A stretch of DNA of 64,000 nt. It comes from Saccopteryx bilineata. Taxonomy: Eukaryota; Chordata; Mammalia; Chiroptera; Emballonuridae. The notes under the pieces were generated by a model. That model was given only the letters and a program-made list of their open reading frames with translations. It had not been told where the DNA came from and did no database searches. The stretch's first letter is position 1, and each line of letters starts with the position of its first letter. The DNA lies in NCBI RefSeq assembly GCF_036850765.1, contig NC_089498.1, positions 48,349,795-48,413,794 of the forward strand. Direction: 5' to 3'. This document shows, piece by piece, positions 13,012 to 22,927 of this stretch. Both the position numbers and the translations under genes were made by a program.

Positions 13012-14058
13012 AATTTATTTATTTATTAATTTATTGTGTTGACATGGTTTCAAGTGTCCCACTCAATACAACACACTCTACACACCATATCATGCCCCCC
13101 CATGCTCCATGCAAAGTCTCTTTTTTAAAATTTTATTTATTCATTTTTAGAGAAACAGGAGAGAGAGAGAGAGAGAAAAGGAGGGGAGGAGCAGGAAGCA
13201 TCAACTCCCATATGTGCCTCGACCAGGCAAGCCCAGGGTTTCGAACCGGTGACTTCAGTGTTTCAGGTCAACGCTTTATCCACTGCGCCACCACAGGTCA
13301 GGCGCAAAGTCTCTTTTTACCCCTATTTTTCCCCTTTGCCTCCTCTCCCCCTGTCCTCCATCCCCCTTTTTACTCTGGTTACTGCTACCCTGTTGTCTGT
13401 ATCTATGTGTTATGTATATATATGTTTTTTGGCTAATCCCTTCACCTTCTTTGATCCAGTCCCCTCTTCCTCCTTTCCTCTGACAACTGTCCAACTATTC
13501 CCAGTGACCCTGCTTCTACTTCTATTTTGTTCTTCAGTTTATTGTGTTCATTTGATTCCACATGTAAGTGAGGTCATATGGTATTTGTCTCTCTCTCCCT
13601 GGCTTATTTCACTTAGCATTATGATCTCCAGGTCCATCCATGCTGTTGCAAAAGGTAAGATTTCCTCATTTTTTATGACCATGTACTATTCTATTGTATA
13701 AATGTACCCCAGCTTTTTTATCCATTCATCCATTGATGAACACTTGGGCTGTTTCCAGATCTTGGCTATTGCAAACAACATTGCAATGAACATGGATGTA
13801 TATATCTTCTTTTGAATTAGTGTTTTGGGATTCTTAGGGTATATTCTTAGAAACAGGGTAGCTGGTCATAAGGCAGTCCCTTATTTTAATTTTTTGAGGA
13901 AATTCCATACTGTTTTCCACAGTGGTTGCACAATTCTGCATTCCCACCAGCAGTGCAGGAGGGTTCCCTTTTTCTTCGCACAGGCACTAGCACTTGTTGT
14001 TTATTGATTTGTTAGAGAGAGCCATTCTGACAGGTGTGAAGTAATATCTCATTGTGCA
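13012..14058 (-). mobile_element. 5'-truncated L1 nested in an older L1
   Basis: Minus-strand L1 3' UTR and ORF2 end, with caagtgtcccactcaata near 13050 at the 3' end and ORF2 C-terminal sequence to 14058. Its UTR is interrupted by a SINE (13126-13303). Confidence 0.85.
13126..13303 (-). mobile_element. VES-type SINE B with TSD
   Basis: Short tRNA-derived SINE, minus strand, inserted in the L1 3' UTR. Direct repeats gcaaagtctcttttt (13111-13125 and 13304-13318) flank it. The head reads, in reverse, ctttatccactgcgccacca. Confidence 0.93.
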
Positions 14059-14389
14059 ATTCACTATTATACAGCAATAAAAATGAACAATTAACAGCAA
14101 CATGTGACAACACATAAAAATCTTAAACCTTAATGTTGAACAAAAGGATAAATATAATAACATTCTATTTATATAAATTTCAAAAGCAAGCAAAACTGAA
14201 CGGTGTTGTATGGGGATGTATACACAACAGTAAGGATACTAAAAACAAAGAAATAATAATTAAGATCAAGATAGGGGAAGGGAAGCTATTGTAGTCTGGA
14301 GTAAGTGTTAAAATGCCTGTTGTTTTGTTTTTAACATTATTTTGTGCATGTGCTGCATATTACAATTAAAATATTTTTATTTATTTTTA

Positions 14390-14825
14390 ATTTTATTTTA
14401 GTGAGAGAGAGAGAAAGAGAGAGAGTGGGTGGAACAGACAGATAAGAAGACAGAGAGATGGGAAGCATCAATTCTTCATTGCTGCACCTTAGTTGTTCAT
14501 TGACTGTTTTCTCATATGCGCCTTGACTGGTGTGGGGGGGGCTACAGCAGAGCAAGCGATCTCTTGCTTAAGCCAGTGACCTTGGGCTCAAGCCAGTAGC
14601 CTTGGGCGTCAAGTCAGCAACCTTGAGCTCAAGCCAGTGACCTTAGGCTCAAGCCAGAGACCATCGGGTCATGTCTATGATCCCATGCTCAAGCCATTGA
14701 CCCGTGAGCTCAAGCTGGTGAGCCTGTGCTCAAGCTGGATGATCCCGCGCTCAAGCTGGCAACCTCGGGGTTTCAAACCTGGGTCCTCTTCATCCCAGTC
14801 CGACTGCACCACCGCCTGGTCAGGT
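14390..14825 (-). mobile_element. VES-type SINE C, with internal tandem repeats
   Basis: Minus-strand SINE with a GA-rich 5' side as written here, then a middle region made of about a dozen imperfect copies of a 13-20 bp unit around gctcaagccagtgacctt, then the tRNA-like head ending in ctggtcagg. The internal repeats distinguish this subfamily. Confidence 0.87.
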
Positions 14826-15376
14826 ATAAATAGGAAACATGTACTCTCCTTCCTATCCCAGTCTTTCATCCTCTGGTACTCCTACCCAGAGACAATCCTT
14901 AGTCATATTTTTCCACTATACCTTTCTTTTCCTCTATTATTTATTTCTAATTCTTATTTTAAATTACTATTTTTTTCCCTATTGTTAATACTTTTGTTTC
15001 CACTAATGTATGTTGTCCAAAGTGTTGTTTTCTTCTTGAAAAAATACCCGTCACCTGAGAGTTCAGGTTGGTTACTCTTGTCACTCTTCTTGGGCAAGGT
15101 CCAGAATCCCAGTGGTTTTTAGCTGGTACCCAGAGACAATTTTAGGAGCTATCTGGCCATGTCAGAAAATGGTTTTAATTGCCATGACTGGGGGGAACTG
15201 CTGGCATCTGCTGGGTAGAAGGCAGGCATGCCACTAAACATCCTATAATACACAGGGCTGCTTTAAAAATCACAGTTAATTATTACTGGGAATCACCCTC
15301 TAGCAACCTTTCAGCACCTCTGATCATCATCAGGACTTCATTTTCAAACACTCAGAGAGAATGATGGAATTACAGT
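14826..15376. other. Unique sequence, no feature seen
   Basis: No repeat or exon recognised. The block at 15120-15300 resembles older mammalian repeat sequence but I cannot name it. Confidence 0.4.
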
Positions 15377-15393
15377 TAGGGTTAAAAGAGGGC

Positions 15394-15424
<31 letters not shown>

Positions 15425-15645
15425 ACACAGCTTTATCGAGATACAATTCAAACACTATACAATTCACCTAAAGTGTAAAATTCAATGGTTTTTAGTATGA
15501 TTACGGAATTGTGCATGCATCACCACAGTTAGACACTGCCAAACTGTTTTCCATAGTGGCTGCATCATGTTGCATTCCCATCAGCAGTGTGGGAGGGGTC
15601 TAATTCCCCTACATTTTAATAGCACTGGGTACTTATAAGGGGTGT
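15377..15645 (-). mobile_element. Old L1 3' end fragment
   Basis: Starts with a poly-T run, then ctttatcgagatacaattca and, after a jump, ORF2-end sequence (actgttttccatagtggctg). The internal deletion suggests an old, rearranged copy. Confidence 0.75.
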
Positions 15646-15852
15646 GGTGAATTCCTGAAGGCATTCAGTTCCACTGTTTCTTCATTTTCTCACCCCAGCT
15701 GGCTTCTGCTCTATTGTGATTTTTTCCCCCCAAAGACTTCTGCATCTCGGCTTTGGCTATTGCTGCAGATTTCTGCAGAGAGAGGGCAATGATTATCCCA
15801 AGAGAAGGAGGAAGGGGCAGGAGCAGAACTTACTCTGCTTTTCTCCAACTTA

Positions 15853-16183
15853 CCATGTTCCCCAGGTATGAGACGCACTGTTTCTGAAATATTTGGGGTC
15901 TAAAAACTGAGTGTGTCTTATACAGTGGTTGTAGATTTTTTTACTTGCATTTCTTGATTTTTCACACTTGTTTTTGTGCTCATTGTTGAAGACTGATTCA
16001 TCATCAGATACAGACAAGCGAATGGATGAGAGTTTTGACAGTGATGAGGAGTGGTATGATTTTTATGATGAATAAAATTTGAGTTCAATAACTTCATGTA
16101 AAATACATTTTTTCCCAAATTTCAGGCCCCAAAATTAAGGTGCATCTTAGACATGGAAGTGTCTTATACATGAGTAAATACGG
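15853..16183 (+). mobile_element. 331-bp TA-flanked mariner/pogo-like element
   Basis: Imperfect terminal inverted repeats (about 28 bp: taccatgttccccaggtat at left; reverse of the right end taccgtatttactcatgta) lie beside TA dinucleotides at 15851-15852 and 16184-16185, as expected for Tc1/mariner/pogo target duplications. Internally, 15995-16075 encodes an acidic C-terminal-like tail of 26 residues (DSSSDTDK... FYDE, then stop), which looks like the end of a transposase gene. The rest of the transposase is absent, so this is a non-autonomous internally deleted copy. Confidence 0.72.
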
Positions 16184-16254
16184 TATCCACTTATAGTGCT
16201 GGTCACCCTCCTTCTTAGTCACACACCACACATACCAGTTTAAAATAGACTTTT

Positions 16255-16402
16255 AACCCCCAAGGGGTTTATTGTTTTCTTTACCCTTTCCCTCTCCGTT
16301 CTTCCCTTTTTCTTCTCCTCCTCTGCCTTCTTTTCATCCTCCTCCATTTTCCTCCTCTCTTCCTCCTCCTTTTCTTTCTTCTCTTTTTTTTTTTTTTTAA
16401 AA
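16255..16402. repeat. Pyrimidine-rich tract
   Basis: Nearly pure C/T on the plus strand with repeated cttcctcctc blocks, ending in a poly-T/poly-A junction near 16388-16406. Confidence 0.75.
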
Positions 16403-16811
16403 AAAATTCTCTTTATGTTCTTTTTTCTTCTCCTTAATTCCTAAAGTCTATATACTCATCTATAGTTTCTTTGTGTTTGATCTGGCTGATTTCAGCACCT
16501 GGTGATAATTCGCCACCTTTGCCAGCATCCTGGCTATCGTAGAGGCAGTGCTAACGGGGATAGCTCTTCTGTAGTGTTGTTTATTTTAGTGCTTATTACA
16601 CAAGTAGTCTCTTGAAGATCAGCAGAGTTTTGGGCAGTGTCTCTGCAAACATTAAAAACACAACTTTTTTTTTTCTTCTGGCTAACTTCACTTGTTTTGT
16701 TTTCTGAATAAGACCTTGAAGTATAATTGACTTTGAGACTATTGCTGAGAAATATAAAACAATAACTTAGCCAAATGCTTTAGTTAGGTCACACAAAAAA
16801 GCATTGGTCAC

Positions 16812-17215
16812 TTCAGAGGTTGTGACAGTTAATTTCTTATGTCAACTTAGCTAAGCTATGGTGCCCAATGGTTTGGCCAGACAGAACTAGTCTAGCATCA
16901 CTGTCAAAATGTGTTATGGATATAATATTACAATCAGTTTACTTTGAACAAAAGAGATTATTCTTGGTAATGTGCGTGGGCCTCATTCAATTAGTTGAAG
17001 GTCTCAAGAACAAAAACAGATGTCTCAGAGAAGGAGGAATTCTGCCTCAACATTGTGAACATGCAAATCTTGCCTGAGTTTTCACTCCACCAGCCTACCA
17101 ACAGATTTAAGACTTGGTAGTATCCACAATCACATAAGCTAATTCCTTAAATTAATCCCTCTATAAAAACATATACATCCTACTGATTCTGTTTCTCTGG
17201 AGAACCCTGATGAAG
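16812..17215 (+). mobile_element. Ancient mammalian repeat, family not certain
   Basis: Begins gacagttaatttcttatgtc, contains gggcctcattcaattagttg, and ends in ctgtttctctggagaaccct. These are hallmark strings of a widespread old mammalian repeat that I recognise but cannot name with confidence. No coding content. Confidence 0.55.
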
Positions 17216-17261
17216 GTCAAACCACATCTCTTCTTGAAAGTAAAAAAGTTGTTCAGATAAC

Positions 17262-17600
17262 TGTAAGGTTGGTGGTTGTGGCCATGCAGGTTCTCATTGG
17301 ATTTGAGCAGATGGTAAAGGAACTGTGGAGCCAGAGGATGGTGGGCCATTCCATTTATTAAGAGTCTCTCAACAGAGGACAAGCAAGCAGTCAGGAAAAA
17401 CCACTTTCCTTTCTCTCTCAGGGCTGACAAGCAAACAGATGGGGGGGGGGAGTCTTCTCAAGCAAACAATAGCAAAAAAATGTCCCTTCTCAAAGGCAGG
17501 GTAATCTGTAATCTACAATCTGCTGCCCTGAGGGCAAGCACTAATGAGGCAAAGTACAAGGCAAACAAGCCTAATACACTTGTTTGCCCAACATTAATGT
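17262..17600 (-). mobile_element. LTR-type repeat, minus orientation
   Basis: Starts with tgtaaggttggtgg. It shares, in reverse, the block at 35510-35600 and 36690-36770 (ggaatggcc...ctggctccacagttcctt). A second block around 17496-17530 matches 27175-27220 (aatctgc...ctgccctgagggca). Together with 18280 onward it forms a head-to-head arrangement also seen at 26885-27505. Confidence 0.6.
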
Positions 17601-17768
17601 TCTCAGATGTCAGTGTACCAGGGGTTAGAAGAAGCAGGTGGTAGCTGGTTCTTGATTTGACCTGCCTCTTTGAACAGAGGCACAATGAAATAGCTTCCTC
17701 TGGAGCAAAAGTCAAAACCAAACTGACCCAAGGTAAATTGACACTTACATAAGAAATAGTGACGTAAC

Positions 17769-18122
17769 CTGACCAGGTTGTGGCACAGTGGAGATAGAAC
17801 ATCAGACTTGGAGGCAGAGGACCCAGGTTCAAAACCCCAAGGTTGCTGGTTTGGCACAGGCTCATCCAGCGTGAGCACAGGGTGGCTGGCTTGAAGCCCA
17901 AGGTCTCTGGTTTGAGCCCAAGGTTGCTGACTTGAGCAAGGGGTCACTCACTCTGCTCTAGCCCCTTGCTCAAGGCACATATGAGAAAGCAATCAATAAA
18001 CAAATAAGGTGCCACAAAAAAGAATTGATGCTTCTTATCTTCTCCCTTCTGGTCTGTTTGTCCCTATCTGTTTCTCTCTCTGTCTCTCTCTCTGTCTTTG
18101 TCACACAAAAAAGAAAGAAAAA
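17769..18122 (+). mobile_element. VES-type SINE C with TSD
   Basis: Plus-strand SINE with the tandem-repeat middle (agcccaaggtctctggtttg type units), flanked by aagaaatagtgacgtaac (17751-17768) and a near-identical copy at 18123-18141. Confidence 0.92.
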
Positions 18123-18571
18123 AAGAAATAGTGAAGTAATCTAATGCTTTTTCCTCCCAAATGTATATGTTTTGTCAAAGCTAAATGCATACTTCTTGAA
18201 GCATAATTAGAAGCTCTTGAAGCCCTGTGTTGAGCAAATGAATTTGTTAAATCTGTACTTTCTGGTTTTGCTCATTTTTACTGTTAAAAATGGCTGTTAC
18301 TCTTGTGGTGATGCTGCCATGTGATAGTGCTGATTGCCTTTCTGCTTGGGAAGGGGCTTGGTTACGCTAATGTATGCTGGAGGAGGGATTGTTGTGCCGA
18401 AAAGTTTTAAAATGAGGAGCTAGGAGGCCATTTTAGGAGAAGGTCACATTGTTGCAGAGGAGAGGCAGCCAAGATGGTGGAGTGCTGAAGGAGAAGCCAG
18501 TTTGTGGAGAGAGAAGAAGGGACATGAAGAACAGAGGTGAGGGGCTTTGTGAGCTTTGCTGAACTGGTGGG

Positions 18572-18945
18572 TGTAAGGTATTTTTCCCCGCCAAGAAGGA
18601 AGGAACAGGGCTCAGAGCCACCAAGTGTGGAATAACAAAAGGCTTTATTGAATACAGCACATCCTGCCTGGCAAGGTTCCCTGGCCCCGAAGAAAGAAAG
18701 ATGGAGGAGATGGAGGCCAGGGAAGTCACACGGATTAAACCGTGTGGGAGATATTTAAAGGGGTCCCTCTAGGGAAGTCGAGCTAATATGACATGGTGAA
18801 ATCTCACTGGCTGGCAGACGGTTGCTTTTTTCCAAACAGTTCCTGTGAAGCCTCTTTTGGTGCGCTTGGCTGTGGGTGGTCCTAGCCAAAGTTCGCGGTT
18901 CCGGGTTCCCCACATGACCATCCCCCATTATCCACCGACCTTATA
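18572..18945 (-). repeat. ERV 3' LTR
   Basis: The 374-bp left LTR on the map, which is the 3' LTR for this minus-strand provirus. Its terminal base pair block has decayed from ttaca to ttata. A CpG-rich segment near 18890-18905 differs from the partner LTR. Confidence 0.9.
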
Positions 18946-19051
18946 TTCTGACCTTTTGTGTTAAATAGAAAAAGGGCACCATTTATTCATCTGGCTACTT
19001 CCTGCTGATTAGGGGCGCCGTGGGGAGGGGGAGATCAGAAGGTGGTGTTTT

Positions 19052-19428
19052 GTTTTTTTTTTCTTTTTTTCATTTTTCCGAAGCTGGAAACGGGGAGGCA
19101 GTCAGACAGACTCCCGCATGTGCCTGACCGGGATCCACCCGGCATGCCCACCAGGGGGTGATGCTTTTGCCCCTCTGGGGCATTGCTCTGTTGTGTCCAG
19201 AGCCATTCTAGCGCCTGAGGCAGAGGCCACAGAACCATCCCCAGTGCCCGGGCCATCTTTGCTCCAATGGAGCCTCGCTGCGGGAGGGGAAGAGAGAGAC
19301 AGAGAGGAAGGAGAGGGGGAGGTGTGGAGAAGCAAATGGGCGCCTCTCCTGTGTGCCCTGGCTGGGAATCGAACTGGGACTCTTGCATGCCAGGCCGACG
19401 CTCTACCACTGAGCCAACCGGCCAGGGC
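19052..19428 (-). mobile_element. VES-type SINE A inside the ERV
   Basis: Minus-strand SINE flanked by cagaaggtggtg-type direct repeats (from 19036 and 19429). It post-dates the ERV. Confidence 0.93.
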
Positions 19429-19586
19429 CAGAAGGTGGTGGTTTTAAGGGGTGTCAGGAGGAACATCTGTGTGGCTGTGAGTTGAGAAAGTTCGCGGATA
19501 CGGTCCTGTAAGGATTTAAAAAAAAAGAGGAGTAATAGGGGGATTTGCAGGGTTCAGCCTTTTGGTGAGCTGGAGATGGATGGAGT

Positions 19587-19829
19587 TCAGTGGTTTCGAC
19601 TGCCAGTGGTCCTGTAAGGAGGCAAGCTTGAAGCAGAACTGCATGTCAGGAGTGGCGTAAAAGGGGAAAGGAAGAGGGTCCCATCCATTCCCATAACTGA
19701 GACCTGTGAGGGAATTAGAGGTCCAGAGTGTGATGGTAAAACAGAGAAGGTAGTCCCCGTGTCCACAAGAGATGAGATGGACTTACCCACTCGTTGCAGC
19801 ATACCCTGGGTTCTCCAAGTCCAGGCCAT
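19587..19829 (-). pseudogene. ERV protease remnant (retropepsin)
   Basis: Overlaps the end of the gag frame in another reading frame and continues for 80 codons. The retropepsin active-site motif D-T-G is at residues 23-25 in the context LVDTGTTFSVLP, as expected for an aspartic protease that cleaves Gag and Pol. The frame ends well short of a full protease domain, and no reverse transcriptase follows before the SINE and 3' LTR. Confidence 0.8.
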
Positions 19830-20175
19830 GTCCTAGGAGTTCGAGCGATGCACCCACCTGGCTGGATTGGCCTTCCCATTCAGGTGGCTTGTCCTCCACA
19901 TAGAGGCGCTGAGGAAAAACCTGTTGCCCAAAGGGGCAATCACTCCACCAGTGACTGGGCTGCTTGCACTTAGGGCAGGGCTCAGTGGGCAGCCACAGGC
20001 AGGGGCCCTGCGGGGACCAGTGGTCCTGCTTGCCACACTTAAAGCAAGCTGCTGGTTCGGTTTCTCTTTGTGGCTTGGATTTGGGTCGGGCACTTTCTGT
20101 GCCTTGCCTCTGTTGTTCTACTGGCCTCAGGGTTGCCACAAGAGCCGGGGTTTGGAGCGTTATCTTCTGCTGCAT
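19783..20175 (-). pseudogene. ERV gag remnant: nucleocapsid with two zinc knuckles
   Basis: Open for 130 codons on the minus strand within the ERV. Residues 44-59 form a first Cys-His box with spacing C-x2-C-x4-H-x6-C, two residues longer than the usual retroviral knuckle. Residues 67-80 form a canonical C-x2-C-x4-H-x4-C box (CPKCKQPSHWWSDC). Two boxes near the C-terminus of a Gln/Lys/Arg-rich protein identify the nucleocapsid part of Gag, which binds viral RNA. Upstream minus-strand frames (20457-20209, 20732-20448) are proline-rich and probably the matrix side; a capsid domain is not apparent, so Gag is deleted internally. The first ATG here is not the native start. Confidence 0.82.
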
Positions 20176-21290
20176 GTGGGCCTAGCGAACAGCCTTAGCC
20201 TGTTTCTACTAGTTGGGACCGTTAAAAACTTTAAATGCTGTATTCACAGGTCCCAGATAGGGGTTTGGGGGGTTGAGAATAAGAGGAGGAGGGCTCGTGC
20301 AGAGCCCAGAACCCAGATCCCACAGGAAACACTGGAGCCAAAGGCAGAACAGGGCCAGAACTTCCTGCAAGAAAATTGGGGTTGGACGTCCTGAAAACCG
20401 GTGTAAGAGCCAATGCCAGGCTGAGAATGGCCTGACGGAGGAGAGATTTAAGAACACAGTGGAGTAGGGAAGGGCCCCTGACCAGCAGGGGAGGAGAAAG
20501 AGATGCTAGTGGTGAATAAGAAACAGGTTTTTGTGAAGGGAGGGGAGGGGGCTCTCAAAGGGAAGAGACCCGAGCACAGAAGAGGTCTGCAGAGGGACCA
20601 GAGAAAAGTCCTGAGAGAGGGGCGCCCCCGGGGGTCAGGCAGGAGGGAGAGAGAATTGGGAGTCCGCGGAGAAGGAAAGATTAAGATCGGAAGTTTTAGG
20701 TGAGGTTTCTCTGGCCAGAAAAAGGCCTGCACGGTGGAACAGGTAGCACAGAGATTAAGGACAGATGCGCGAATAATTAGAAGCCTTGTATGTAAGAGAT
20801 CTCCAATCAGTTCCCAGCTTTTTTGGCGATAGTTAAATTGGTGAGGGTGTTAACACCGAAAGTCCCTTCAGGAGGCTAATTCAGTGGGTTCTGTGGCCTG
20901 GCCACAGCGGAGAAGAAGAACAGTTTCTTCTTCCTTAGGGAGGGAGATTCATGTGCCCCCACAGCCACCCTCAGTCCTCGGAGTGGTCAGATTTGAGTAT
21001 TAGTGTCCTAAAAACTCAAGGTCTGGCCATGGACGAAATAGGTAAAGTGGATGTGCTTGGGAACGTCTCCACAAGCACATGCACTCGAATGGATGGAAAG
21101 ACTTCCCTGATGTAGCTACGGTTTTGAACAGGGAGTCTCGGAGGAAAGAACTGAGAGGAGGGCTGGAGGCAGGGGACTTACCGCACCGTGCGCCAAAGTG
21201 AGTGGAAGGTCGGAGATCCTGGTTCTTTCTCCTGGTTCTTTCTTGGAGGGGATGAGTAAGAGGAGCAGTCCTTGTGGACTTCTAACTCCT

Positions 21291-21308
21291 CCCAGGTTTC
21301 CGGCACCA
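21291..21308 (-). promoter_or_regulatory. Retroviral primer-binding site, tRNA-Phe-like
   Basis: Three bases inside the 5' LTR, the minus strand reads TGGTGCCGGAAACCTGGG. This resembles the complement of a tRNA-Phe 3' end (TGGTGCCGAAACCCGGG) with one inserted G and one C-to-T change. The tRNA assignment is inference from memory of tRNA ends. Confidence 0.68.
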
Positions 21309-21311
21309 AAA

Positions 21312-21689
21312 TGTAAGGTATTTTTCCCCACCGAGAAGGAAGGAACAGGGCTCGGAGCCACCAAGTGTGGAATGACAAAAGGCTTTATTGAGTACAGAAT
21401 GCGCACCCCGCCCGGCAAGGTTCCCTGGCCCTGAAGAAAGAAAGATGGAGGAGATGGAGGCCAGGGAAGTCGCACGGATTAAACCGTGTGGGAAATATTT
21501 AAAGGGGTCCCTCTAGGGAAGTCAAGCTAATATGACGTGGTGAAATCTCACTGGCTGGCAGACGGTTGTTTTTTTCCAAACGGTTCCTGTGAAGCCTCTT
21601 TTGGTGTGCTTGGTTGTGGGCGGTCCTAGCCAAAGTTTGCAGGTCTGAGTTTCCCACGTGACCATCCCCCATTATCCACCGACCTTACA
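21312..21689 (-). repeat. ERV 5' LTR
   Basis: The 378-bp right LTR, with intact inverted ends tgtaaggt and accttaca. The 4-bp length difference from its partner is at about 21395-21415. Confidence 0.9.
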
Positions 21690-21989
21690 GTGGGGCCTTT
21701 GATTCTAGGAAAACTCAGAAAAGATTCTCCTGGTTGTGGAACCGGAGAATGTGTGAATAGGTTTTGGTGCCCGTGTGTTTGTTTTTACTCGCCAGCTGAG
21801 TGTGAGGTTAGAAATAAAGAAAACAGCGTACCAGTTCTTGGCTCTATTGTTTCACTATGATCTATCCAAATCTAATGTGAACCTGCATGTGCCAGGAGGC
21901 TGTGACCGCCACAACTACTGGGCTTACACCCTGCACATCTTTAGCTGTATTCACTAATTCCTAAATTCATTCATTTATGAAATACTTAT

Positions 21990-22105
21990 TGAATCAGGCA
22001 GGGAGTCTCTCTTATTCACCACTGTATTGCCAACATGTGGAAAACATGTATTGTCTGGAATGTGACAAACACTTATTAAGTACTTGTTGAATGAATGATA
22101 TATGT
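21990..22105 (+). mobile_element. L2 3' end fragment
   Basis: L2 3' UTR-like: ttattcaccactgtattgcc, then cttgttgaatgaatga. Short and diverged. Confidence 0.6.
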
Positions 22106-22489
22106 ATTAAATAGTATATGTATATGTCAATTGAATAAATAGATAAACCAGAATATATGCAGAAGGTTTTCAGCTTCTTAGTTTGCTCTGTCAACTTCTG
22201 TTATATTTATGATGACTTGTCTTGTCTCTTGTTTCCTCCAAGTAGAAACCTTCTAAATGGAAAGCACTTTGGTCCTATCTGAAGACTGATCCTGACTCCA
22301 GGTTTGGAGTGTTCTTCTTGAAAGGCAGGGTTTAAGAAGCTTTAACTGAGCAGCTTGTTTTTGGGCATGCTCTGACTTTGGATTTATATGCCTGTGAGGG
22401 GGCACTGCATTTTATTTGCTTAGGATATGCTTCCACTTTTTACTACCGATGATTAAGTCCATAGTAGATTCTTCCACTCCAAAAGGGCA

Positions 22490-22640
22490 GTGTGGCCCAG
22501 TATAAAGGTCATGAGCTTTGTGCTTCTTTGAACCTAGGTTTAAATTTAAGTACTATCTTTTATAAGCTTGAGCCCTGGTTTCCTCCTCTGAAGAAATACA
22601 TATAATAAGACTGCTTTGACAGAGTTGTAAGTATATACTT
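22490..22640 (+). mobile_element. MIR fragment
   Basis: Contains gtgtggcccagtataaaggt and gccctggtttcctcctctga, typical of the 5' half of MIR in this direction. Diverged. Confidence 0.5.
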
Positions 22641-22927
22641 AGTGATGTTATTGTTAGGTTGAAACCAGGGGTGGCTAGTTCACTGGGGAGGGGGAAAGCT
22701 TCTTTCCAGCTTCTCTTGGTAACTGGCAGGTGGGTACAAACCCCTGACTAGGTCAGATCTGGAGAGAGCTCCAGGTTCCAAAAAGAAAGTTTATTTTTTA
22801 TTATTATTATTATTTTTTATATATCCAAGAAGTTTGCTTTATTAACTATTTTAATAGTCTCATACCTTCTCAGGAGTTTTCTATGGATGCAAGCATATCA
22901 TAACAGTTTCATTTATCTTTTCCAATC

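Larger units (their letters stand above)
12825..14360 (+). mobile_element. Older L1 3' region, split by a younger L1
   Basis: The L1 ORF2 end (gactcagcaattccacttct to tggtatattcatacaattta) lies at 12825-13011 and resumes at about 14062-14360. The central part (13012-14058) is a younger L1 in the opposite direction. Confidence 0.78.
18572..21689 (-). mobile_element. Endogenous retrovirus, internally deleted, two LTRs
   Basis: Minus-strand provirus of 3.1 kb. Direct repeats at 18572-18945 and 21312-21689 are its LTRs. Each begins tgtaaggta and ends accttaca (one copy ttata) and contains ctttatt, the reverse of an AATAAAG signal. The outer flanks carry a 5-bp duplication gtggg (18567-18571 and 21690-21694). 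By eye the LTRs are about 90-93% alike, mostly transitions, so the insertion is not recent. The interior keeps a primer-binding site, a gag tail and the start of pro. Most of pol and all recognisable env are missing. A SINE sits inside at 19052-19428. Confidence 0.9.
18280..21950 (+). mobile_element. LTR-type repeat interrupted by an ERV
   Basis: An LTR-like unit runs 18280-18571 and resumes at 21690-21950, split by the ERV. Its uninterrupted relative is at 35205-35700: both halves align to it in order, including gctgaaggag...agccagt upstream and gcctttgattctag, gattctcctggttgtggaac downstream of the split. It carries a taaagaa/aataaag-type signal near 21815. Confidence 0.68.

Noticed and set aside
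15918..16118. 66-codon minus-strand ORF
   Set aside because: Shadow of the plus-strand acidic transposase tail in the mariner/pogo-like element.
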